A program made the position numbers and the translations under genes. From Bacillus sp. CH140a_4T (GTDB lineage: Bacteria > Bacillota > Bacilli > Bacillales > Bacillaceae_G): DNA of 64,000 bases. Below the pieces are notes generated by a model. The model worked only from the letters and a program-made list of their open reading frames with translations, was not told where the DNA came from and ran no database searches. Of the stretch, positions 25,546 through 33,286 are shown piece after piece (position 1 is the first letter of the stretch; each line of letters opens with the position of its first letter). The DNA lies in assembly GCF_008923725.1 (NCBI RefSeq), contig NZ_WBPF01000006.1:1-64000 (forward strand), read 5' to 3'.

Positions 25546-27404
25546 CGTAAATCCCCTCCCGTATAGAGCAAAATAATGACAAGTACTGCAAGCGAGACAG
25601 CTGTTACAGTGCCGTACACTTGTACATTTCCATTTTGAAGTCTAGAACCGAGTCCACTTATCCCTTTAACTAGACTCCCTATTAAAACGGCAATTCCTTC
25701 GACTACATACACCTCAAATAAGCGAAGCACATAAGCGATTCCCTTCGTAATAGGGAGCACCGTCATATTGTATAGTTCATCCACATAATATTTTTCTTTC
25801 AAAAGGTTATAAAGAGGTGTTCTATCGCCACCAGCCCAATCTCTAGAAATAGATTTCTTACCATATATGAAATATGCGAGAGCGATTCCTGCAAATGAAA
25901 CGAGCGTTGCAACAATCATAATCCAAACTGGTCCGTGTGCCTCTTCTACCTGAAATGCTACATCTTTCGTAAGCCAATCCCCAAGGAATGTCCCAAACCA
26001 TGGTGTATTCATATAACCCGCCACTACCGCGAGGACGCCAAGGACAATCATCGGATACGTCATAACGCGGGGCGATTCATGCACGTCTTCCTTCGTCTTC
26101 GCTTCCCCAGTAAAGACAAGGAAGTATAGCCGGAACATATAGAACGCTGTTAAGAATGCTGCAATTACTGCTAATATGAATAAAACGTAATTGCCCTTCA
26201 TCCAAGTCGCCGCTAAAATTTCATCTTTACTAAAGAAACCAGAAAGGAGCGGAACCCCGCTAATTGCAAGTGTACCGATTAAAAATAGTGCACCCGTTAC
26301 TTTCATCTTCTTCTGTAAACCGCCCATTTTATTAATGTTTTGCGTATGCACTGCATGAATGACACTTCCTGCCGCCAAAAATAGTAGCGCTTTAAAAAAG
26401 GCATGTGTCGTTAAATGGAAAACACCAGCTACATAACCAGCAGATCCTAATGCAAGCATCATATACCCAAGCTGGCTAACTGTAGAATAAGCGAGCACTC
26501 TCTTTATATCCGTTTGTACAAGACCGATGGAAGCCGCAAATATTGCAGTAAAGGCTCCAACGATTGCCACCGTCTGCATCGCCACCGCACTTGCTGAAAA
26601 TAGAGGAAACATCGTCGCCACTAAATACACGCCAGCCGCGACCATTGTCGCCGCATGAATAAGTGCCGAAACGGGCGTCGGCCCTTCCATCGCATCTGGT
26701 AACCACGTATGAAGCGGGAACTGACCTGATTTCCCCATTGCACCGATAAAAATTAATATCGCTGTTATTGTAATCATCGTAGGGGTAAGATCCCCCGTAT
26801 GAATCGCCCTAAATATTGCGTCATATTCAAAACTACCTGCATGCCAGAAAATTAAGATCATCCCAATAAATAAACCGACATCTCCAATACGAGTCATAAT
26901 AAAAGCCTTTTTCGCAGCAGCCTTCGCTTCTTCTTTAAAGAAATAAAAACCAATGAGTAAAAATGAACCAAGGCCCACTAACTCCCAAAATATATAAAGC
27001 TGTAATAAATTCGGTGATATAACGAGCCCGAGCATCGCAAATGTGAAGAGCCCTAAATAAGCATAAAAGGTTGGTAATCTTTCCTCACCTTTCATATAAC
27101 CTTTCGAATACACATGTACAAGTAAACTCACAAGTGTAACGATAAACAGCATTAAAGCCCCTAATGCAGTCACTTCAAAGCCAAATGATATATCAATATC
27201 TCCCGTTCTAAGCCATACCCACTTATGCTTCACGCTTGCTTCTAAAAATCGTTCTATTAATACAAGTACCGCAAATATAAAGGAGAGAAAGACGAGGAAA
27301 ATACTAAGTACGCTGCTTCCTTCTCTAACTTTCTTCCCGAATATAAGTAATAAAAAAAACGAAACAAGCGGGAAAAGCGGTATGAGCCATGCATAATCGA
27401 TCAT
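25542..27404 (-). CDS. nuoL: NADH-quinone oxidoreductase subunit L
   Basis: NuoL is the distal antiporter-like subunit that carries the long lateral helix. At 620 residues the length is normal. YIFWELVGLGSFLLIGFYFF, FPLHTWLPDAMEGPTPVSAL and KRVLAYSTVSQLGYMMLALG are the conserved functional helices. The C-terminal part after about residue 500 is the lateral helix and last span (VYGTVTAVSLAVLVIILLY). It starts 29 nt after nuoK. Confidence 0.97.
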   Translation of the reverse strand: MIDYAWLIPLFPLVSFFLLLIFGKKVREGSSVLSIFLVFLSFIFAVLVLIERFLEASVKHKWVWLRTGDIDISFGFEVTALGALMLFIVTLVSLLVHVYSKGYMKGEERLPTFYAYLGLFTFAMLGLVISPNLLQLYIFWELVGLGSFLLIGFYFFKEEAKAAAKKAFIMTRIGDVGLFIGMILIFWHAGSFEYDAIFRAIHTGDLTPTMITITAILIFIGAMGKSGQFPLHTWLPDAMEGPTPVSALIHAATMVAAGVYLVATMFPLFSASAVAMQTVAIVGAFTAIFAASIGLVQTDIKRVLAYSTVSQLGYMMLALGSAGYVAGVFHLTTHAFFKALLFLAAGSVIHAVHTQNINKMGGLQKKMKVTGALFLIGTLAISGVPLLSGFFSKDEILAATWMKGNYVLFILAVIAAFLTAFYMFRLYFLVFTGEAKTKEDVHESPRVMTYPMIVLGVLAVVAGYMNTPWFGTFLGDWLTKDVAFQVEEAHGPVWIMIVATLVSFAGIALAYFIYGKKSISRDWAGGDRTPLYNLLKEKYYVDELYNMTVLPITKGIAYVLRLFEVYVVEGIAVLIGSLVKGISGLGSRLQNGNVQVYGTVTAVSLAVLVIILLYTGGDLR

Positions 27405-27433
27405 TGTTTCCTTCCCCCTTTTCGGTCACAATG

Positions 27434-27748
27434 TTATCCTTTGAGCGTATCCATTTCATCTACATGAACCGTCGTACGATTACGATACAAAGCAATTAAA
27501 ATGGCGAGTCCTACCGCCGCCTCTGCAGCCGCTACAGCCATCGTAAACAGAGAGAAAATTTGACCTGTTAAATTTGGGAACAAACCTAATTTACTAAACG
27601 CTACTAGATTTAAATTGGCCGCGTTAAGCATTAACTCAATACAAACTAATACAATCACTGTATTTCGCTTCGTTAAAGCGCCAAACAAACCGATGCAAAA
27701 CAAAATAATCGCAAGCGTTAAATATGCAGAAGCTGGAACGCTACTCAT
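27434..27748 (-). CDS. nuoK: NADH-quinone oxidoreductase subunit K
   Basis: NuoK is a three-span complex I subunit in the proton-translocating core. The ATG at 27748 follows GGAGG and gives 104 residues, the usual length; the frame upstream lies inside nuoJ. Conserved Glu residues are in [14 protein letters not shown] and [15 protein letters not shown]. The start overlaps the end of nuoJ by 8 nt. Confidence 0.95.
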   Translation of the reverse strand: MSSVPASAYLTLAIILFCIGLFGALTKRNTVIVLVCIELMLNAANLNLVAFSKLGLFPNLTGQIFSLFTMAVAAAEAAVGLAILIALYRNRTTVHVDEMDTLKG

Positions 27749-28265
27749 TGGAATCCTCCTCTTTCTCATCCTTCTTCGCAAGAATAATCGCGCCAACAAG
27801 TGCTACAAGTAAAATAACTGATGTTAACTCAAATGGAATAATATATTCTGAATAGAGAAGTGTACCGATTTGAAGTGTGTTGTTTTCATGGAGAGGTAAA
27901 CTTCCTTGTGTGCTTTCATTTGCAAAATCAATATTGTTAACAGCGAAATACATAACTGCCCCAAATGCTACAACCGCAAAGAAGATAATCCATTTTCGAA
28001 GAGTAAGACGCGACTCATTTTCCGCGTTATGTTGCGTTAACATAATGCCAAAAATCATAATAATTGTGATCGCACCCGAGTAAAGCAAAATTTGTGCAAC
28101 TCCGATAAATTCGGCCGATAAAAGAAAGTACAAACCTGCAATGCTGAGGAATGTCAGAACGAGAGCTAGCATCATATGCATAACTTTCGTTAAGTTCAAC
28201 ATAAGAACACCGCCGATAATTGCAGACAAGGATAGTATGAAGAATGCTACAAACTCGCCATTCAT
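27741..28265 (-). CDS. nuoJ: NADH-quinone oxidoreductase subunit J
   Basis: A 174-residue, five-span complex I subunit. [20 protein letters not shown] is the conserved third helix with the pi-bulge that couples quinone chemistry to pumping. The last span ([20 protein letters not shown]) ends in a charged tail. It overlaps nuoI by four nucleotides and nuoK by eight. Confidence 0.95.
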   Translation of the reverse strand: MNGEFVAFFILSLSAIIGGVLMLNLTKVMHMMLALVLTFLSIAGLYFLLSAEFIGVAQILLYSGAITIIMIFGIMLTQHNAENESRLTLRKWIIFFAVVAFGAVMYFAVNNIDFANESTQGSLPLHENNTLQIGTLLYSEYIIPFELTSVILLVALVGAIILAKKDEKEEDSNE

Positions 28266-28681
28266 GCTTTATTCTCCTTCCTGACGTTTTCGTCGTTTTC
28301 GTCAAGCCACTGCAAATTTTTAAATAAATCATCACGTGAATATTCCGCGAGCTCAAAGTTATTTGTCATAACAATTGCCTCTGTCGGACAAACTTCTGTA
28401 CATAAATCACAAAGAATACAAATTTCAAAATTAATATCGTACGTGTCGATAATTTTTCCTTTTTTCGTAGGATCCGGATGTTTTTTTCCTGTTAACTGAA
28501 TACAATCTGTCGGACAAATGTTGGAACACTGGTTACAAACAATACATTTTTCCGGATAAAATTTTTGAATGCCTCTAAAACGGTCCGGCAGCGGCAACGG
28601 TTGATTCGGATAATCATAAGTCACCTTCTTCTTACTCAAATTGCTTAATGTATATTTTAATCCTTTAAATAGTCCTTTCAT
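28262..28681 (-). CDS. nuoI: NADH-quinone oxidoreductase subunit I (2x[4Fe-4S])
   Basis: NuoI carries the two [4Fe-4S] clusters N6a/N6b that lead electrons toward the quinone site. Both motifs are intact: CIVCNQCSNICPTD near residue 47 and CILCDLCTEVCPTE near residue 90. The length of 139 residues is short but normal for the bacillus form. It follows nuoH by 25 nt and overlaps nuoJ. Confidence 0.96.
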   Translation of the reverse strand: MKGLFKGLKYTLSNLSKKKVTYDYPNQPLPLPDRFRGIQKFYPEKCIVCNQCSNICPTDCIQLTGKKHPDPTKKGKIIDTYDINFEICILCDLCTEVCPTEAIVMTNNFELAEYSRDDLFKNLQWLDENDENVRKENKA

Positions 28682-28706
28682 CTCTTACTGGCACCCCCCT
28701 CATAGA

Positions 28707-29708
28707 TTAGAAGAATAACTCCTTAATCAATGCCGTTAAGAAAATATTTGCAAGTGCAATTGGCAATAATACTTTCCAGCCAAACTCCATTAACTGGTCA
28801 CCTCTAATACGTGGAAACGTAACGCGGAACCAAATTAATAGAAAGACTACACTGCTAAATTTCAAAGCAAACCATACAGCTCCTGGGATAAATCCAAGGA
28901 ACATGACTGGATTCCATCCGCCTAAAAAGAGCACTGTAATTAAAGATGCCATTCCGAAGAAATATACGTACTCTGAAAGCATGAAAAACGCCCAGCGAAA
29001 TCCTGAGTATTCCGTATGATATCCAGAAACAAGTTCCGACTCGGCTTCTGGTAAATCAAACGGCGTCCTATTTAACTCTGCTACCGCTGCGATTAAGAAC
29101 ACGACGAAACCGATTGGCTGTACGAAAATGTACCAAACATTCTCCTGCGCTGCTACGATTTCATTTAAATTTAGGCTACCAGCTAACAAAACGACGCCAA
29201 TTACACTCATTACGAGCGGAATTTCATAAGAAATCATTTGCGCCGCCGCACGCATCCCTCCTAAAAGGGAATATTTATTATTTGATGCCCATCCTCCGGT
29301 TACAACACCAATCGTCGTAATGCCAGAAACAGCAATGTAATACAGTAAGCCTATGCCAATATCCGCGAACTGAAATTTATCAGTAAATGGGATGACTGCA
29401 AGCACCATAAATGCCGGTGCGAATGCAATAACAGGTGCTAATATAAACAACGGTTTATCTGCCGCTTTTGGAATACTATCTTCCTTCAATAGTAGTTTCA
29501 AAACATCGGCTACCGTTTGCAGTAAACCGAACCGGCCTCCAACTTGGTTTGGTCCAATCCGCCCTTGCATAAAGCCCATCACTTTCCGTTCTGCCAAAAT
29601 ACCATATGTAACGAAGCCAAGGACTGCAAATAATAGGAGCACCGCTAATCCGAAAAAAATGAAGAAATTCGTCCAGCTTGAAGGTGATTGTAAGAGCGTT
29701 TCAATCAT
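28707..29708 (-). CDS. nuoH: NADH-quinone oxidoreductase subunit H
   Basis: NuoH is the membrane subunit that joins the arm to the pump and forms the quinone tunnel. This 333-residue protein has eight spans. Visible conserved segments are ERKVMGFMQGRIGPNQVGGR, AELNRTPFDLPEAESELVSG and FRVTFPRIRGDQLMEFGWK, each carrying known essential acidic or Arg residues. It shares one base with the nuoD stop. Confidence 0.97.
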   Translation of the reverse strand: MIETLLQSPSSWTNFFIFFGLAVLLLFAVLGFVTYGILAERKVMGFMQGRIGPNQVGGRFGLLQTVADVLKLLLKEDSIPKAADKPLFILAPVIAFAPAFMVLAVIPFTDKFQFADIGIGLLYYIAVSGITTIGVVTGGWASNNKYSLLGGMRAAAQMISYEIPLVMSVIGVVLLAGSLNLNEIVAAQENVWYIFVQPIGFVVFLIAAVAELNRTPFDLPEAESELVSGYHTEYSGFRWAFFMLSEYVYFFGMASLITVLFLGGWNPVMFLGFIPGAVWFALKFSSVVFLLIWFRVTFPRIRGDQLMEFGWKVLLPIALANIFLTALIKELFF

Positions 29709-30808
29709 CAGCCATCAACCTCCCCAAGTACAATATCAACTCCACCTAAAATCGTAATTAAATTGGCGATGTTTTCACCTTTCAATAACTTCGGTAAAAT
29801 TTGCAAATTGTAAAAAGACGGCCTGCGAAACTTCAATCGGTACGGCTCTTTCTTTCCATCACTAGCAATATAGCAACCAATCTCTCCTCGCGGTGATTCT
29901 ATACGGACGAACGCTTCCCCTTTAGGCGCCTTAATAATTTTCGGTACTTTCGCCAGTACGGCTCCGTCTTTCGGGAACTGCTCGACTGCTTGCTCAACAA
30001 TTTTTAATGACTCCTCAATCTCTTGCATGCGGCAAACGTAGCGATCCCAAGCATCTCCCACACTTCCAACAGGAATATCGAAATCAAAACGATCATAAAT
30101 GGAGTACGGTTCATCCTTACGAAGATCCCAGTTTACCCCAGTACATCGTAAATTTGCTCCGCTTAAAGAATACGAAATCGCTTCTTCCGCGCTATATATA
30201 CCAACGCCTTTTACGCGATTTAAGAAAATCTCATTACCACTAACAAGATCATGATAACCTGCCAATTGCTCTCTCATATACGGAACAAACTCTTCCACTT
30301 TTTCAATCCAACCGTCCGGCGCATCCCACTTTACACCTCCGACTCTCATATAGTTAAAAGTAAGCCGTGCACCGCATAATTCATTTAATAAATTTATAAT
30401 CATCTCTCGCTCACGAAACGCGTACAAAAACGGGCTGACCGCTCCTATATCAAGAAGATTTGTCCCCCACCAAACGAGGTGGCTCGCAATCCTTCCAAGC
30501 TCCATTGCAAGCACTCGCAAGTATTCGGCACGCTCCGGGATTTCAAGCCCCATCATCGTCTCTACAGCGTGGCAAATGACGTAATTATTCGTCATGGCCG
30601 ATAAATAGTCCATTCGATCTGTATACGGGATAATTTGCGTATACTGTAAGCTCTCTGCAATCTTTTCGGTCCCGCGATGCAAATATCCAATAACCGGTGT
30701 AGCTTCTTTAATAATTTCCCCGTCAATCTTAATAACAAGCCTGAACACACCGTGCGTACTCGGATGTTGAGGACCTACATTCAAAAGCATTTCTTCCGTA
30801 CGGATCAT
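29708..30808 (-). CDS. nuoD: NADH-quinone oxidoreductase subunit D
   Basis: NuoD is the 49-kDa-type subunit of the quinone site. The product is 366 residues. MLLNVGPQHPSTHGVFRLV holds the conserved quinone-site His, and YLHRGTEKIAE and ESPRGEIGCYIASDG are further signatures. As usual in the family, the hydrogenase-type nickel Cys ligands are absent. It starts 4 nt after nuoC. Confidence 0.97.
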   Translation of the reverse strand: MIRTEEMLLNVGPQHPSTHGVFRLVIKIDGEIIKEATPVIGYLHRGTEKIAESLQYTQIIPYTDRMDYLSAMTNNYVICHAVETMMGLEIPERAEYLRVLAMELGRIASHLVWWGTNLLDIGAVSPFLYAFREREMIINLLNELCGARLTFNYMRVGGVKWDAPDGWIEKVEEFVPYMREQLAGYHDLVSGNEIFLNRVKGVGIYSAEEAISYSLSGANLRCTGVNWDLRKDEPYSIYDRFDFDIPVGSVGDAWDRYVCRMQEIEESLKIVEQAVEQFPKDGAVLAKVPKIIKAPKGEAFVRIESPRGEIGCYIASDGKKEPYRLKFRRPSFYNLQILPKLLKGENIANLITILGGVDIVLGEVDG

Positions 30809-30812
30809 TTAG

Positions 30813-32144
30813 CTACACCTCCACATCATACGGTTCATAATCTTTTCTAAGCGGGTGACCTATCCAATCATCAGGCATTAAAATACGTGATAAATTCGGA
30901 TGCCCCTTAAATACAATGCCAAGCAAATCATACGCTTCCCGCTCTGGCCAGTCCGCTCCTTTCCAAAGCGCTGTCACCGATTCTACTTGCGGCGTTTCCC
31001 TATCCAGCTTCACCTTCACCGCTACTGACTGTTTCTTTCCATATGAAAATAAATGAACATACACTTCCATATGTGTCACAAAATCCGTCGCATGTAGCTC
31101 TGACATATAATCAAAGGCAAGTCCCTCATGAAATCGCAGTAACTCCATTACTTCATAATATTTGGAGGGCTCTACCACAAGAGTTGGTACATCTTTTGAA
31201 AGTTTATTAATGTAGGAATCTACTAATGTATCCTCTCCTACTTTTCCCTTAATAACTTCAACATACTGATTTAAATACGGTTCATTCACCGATGGCTCTT
31301 CCTGCTTCGGCTCCTCTTCCTTCTTACCTTCAGCGCCCTTTGTCTTCGCCCTTGCAGCCGCAGCCGCTTTTGCCTTCGCTGCTGCAATCGCCTTTGCCTT
31401 TTCATCTCCCGAATTCCCATCACCTTGCGAGGCCTTCTGCTTCGCTAGCGCCGCTGCTTTTGCCTTGTCTTCTTCCGTTACTTCCTCTGTTCCTTCTCTT
31501 TTTTGCTTCGCTAACGCTGCCGCTTTTGCTTTCGCGGCTGCCACGGCCTTCGCCTTCACTTTCGCCTTGTCTTCTTCCGTTACTTCCTCTGTTCCTTCTC
31601 TTTTTTGCTTCGCTAACGCTGCCGCTTTTGCTTTCGCGGCTGCCACGGCCTTCGCCTTCACTTTTGCCTTGTCTTCTTCCGTTACTTCCTCTGTTCCTTC
31701 TCTTTTTTGCTTCGCTAATGCCGCTGCTTTTGCCTTTGCCGCCGCGGCTGCCTTCACTTTCGACTTGGCCTTTTCCTCTTCCGTTACTTCCTCTGTTCCT
31801 TCTCTTTTTTGTTTCGCTAACGCTGCCGCTTTTGCTTTTGCCGCCGCGGCTGCCTTCGCTTTCGCTTTGGCCTTGTCTTCTTCCGTTACTTCTCCTGTTC
31901 CTTCTCTTTTTTGCTTCGCTAACGCTGCCGCTTTTGCTTTCGCCGCGGCCGCTGCACGTCGTTTTTCTTCTTCTACAGTCCTACTATTATTTTTTGGTAG
32001 CGCTTTCTCTTTTTCCTGATTTTCTTCCTCAAGTTTACTTATTTCTGCACCATGTTTTGCAACGAGCCGCTTTCTCGCCTCTTCTTTCGCATGCCTAGCC
32101 GCTTCTCTTTTCAAATCCTCTAAGTCTTTATTTGGATCACTCAT
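30813..32144 (-). CDS. nuoC: NADH-quinone oxidoreductase subunit C with repeat-rich N-terminal extension
   Basis: The NuoC (30-kDa) domain occupies about residues 285-443: [35 protein letters not shown] and [21 protein letters not shown] typical NuoC is near 150-200 residues. Here 443 residues include a leading charged segment and, at residues 61-237, tandem repeats of about 34 residues made of Ala, Lys and Glu ([20 protein letters not shown]). The extension probably forms a long helix on the cytoplasmic side. It overlaps nuoB by four nucleotides. The catalytic part looks intact. Confidence 0.94.
31434..31964 (-). repeat. 102-nt coding tandem repeats inside nuoC
   Basis: Four full 34-codon units, a partial unit before and a 12-codon piece after cover residues 61-237 of NuoC. 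Units differ by a few substitutions (AKAKA, SKVKA, VKAKA variants), and the two leftmost full units in plus orientation are nearly identical. As a multiple of three, copy-number change keeps the frame. Confidence 0.9.
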
Positions 32145-32659
32145 TTATTCGTCACCTGCTTTCCTGTCTTTGCCTCGTAACGAATTTTTTCTTTCAATTT
32201 ATTAATTCCATAAATTAAAGCAGCAGGATTTGGTGGGCAGCCAGGAATATACACATCAACTGGTACAATTTGATCTACACCTTTCACAACAGCGTATGAA
32301 TTTACATATGGACCACCTGCTGTCGCACAAGATCCCATTGCAATAACCCATTTTGGTTCAGGCATTTGATCGTATAAGCGCCGAACAATAGGAGCCATCT
32401 TCTTCGTTACCGTTCCTGACACAATCATAACGTCCGATTGCCTTGGTGAAGTCCGAAAAAATGACCCAAATCGATCTAAATCGTAATGTGATGAGCCTAC
32501 TCCCATCATTTCAATTGCACAGCATGCTAGTCCGAATGTCATCGGCCATAAAGAATTGCTCCTTGCCCATCCTTTCAACTGTTCCAATGTAGAAAAAAAG
32601 ATATTTCTTTCTAATTCCGCTCGCTCATTTGGATGTAATTCCTCAAAATTTATAACCAT
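32141..32659 (-). CDS. nuoB: NADH-quinone oxidoreductase subunit B
   Basis: NuoB holds the terminal [4Fe-4S] cluster N2. The ATG at 32659, with AAGGTG upstream, gives 172 residues; the earlier in-frame ATG lies inside nuoA. The cluster ligands are seen in [19 protein letters not shown] and [13 protein letters not shown]. The overlap of nine nucleotides with nuoA and four with nuoC indicates coupled translation. Confidence 0.97.
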
Positions 32660-33018
32660 TGTAACACCTTCTTTTTCCAAGCATACGCTAATCCAACTAG
32701 CAACATTACAACAAAGATGAGCATTTCAATGAGTGCAAATAAACCGAGCTTGTCATATGCGACAGCCCATGGATATAAAAATAAAGTTTCTACATCAAAG
32801 ATGACAAACAATAAAGCAAAAATATAATAACGAGCATGAAACCGAATATTTGCATCATGAAAAGGCTCAATCCCACTCTCATACGTCGTCGCTTTCGCTG
32901 CACTTGGTTTGTTTGGGCGCAGCATCCTTCCTAATGTAAGAGCCACTACCGGCAGCAATATGCCTAATAGCAAGAAAATCAAAACGATCATATAACTATT
33001 TTCATATACACTTGCCAT
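32650..33018 (-). CDS. nuoA: NADH-quinone oxidoreductase subunit A
   Basis: The first gene of the operon encodes a 122-residue, three-span subunit near the quinone cavity. [20 protein letters not shown] is the conserved loop, and [16 protein letters not shown] the conserved second helix with its acidic residues. GGGGGGAGGG lies before the ATG. A promoter candidate is about 110 nt upstream. Confidence 0.96.
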
Positions 33019-33128
33019 TGTGAAACCCTCCCCCCTGAATTAAGAACAAGTTCACTTAGTAAACAATATGTCCTAGTTGCAGTAATTATTATTTTTAAAT
33101 TTTTCTAAATAATGCAACTATTTTAATC

Positions 33129-33158
33129 ATTATAACAAACTTCAAATTCCTATGTCGA
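33129..33158 (-). promoter_or_regulatory. Sigma-A promoter candidate of the nuo operon
   Basis: Minus strand TCGACA (33158-33153), 18-nt spacer, TATAAT (33134-33129) with TGT directly before it as an extended -10. It is 111 nt upstream of nuoA. Confidence 0.55.
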
Positions 33159-33286
33159 TATGTTGGGGACAGAAACGAGAATTATTAAAATCTATTTTTA
33201 TAATTCTCTATACCTGTGCAAAATAAGTATAAAAACTATAAAAAATAAGAAGAGGAATTTATATGTATATACCGTGGGTGAGATAA

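Noticed and set aside
31292-32098. Long plus-strand open frames opposite the nuoC repeats
   Set aside because: They are Pro/Leu- or Ala/Phe-rich mirrors of the Ala/Lys repeat in nuoC, with no ribosome site and no family resemblance; the repeat simply lacks stops on the other strand.
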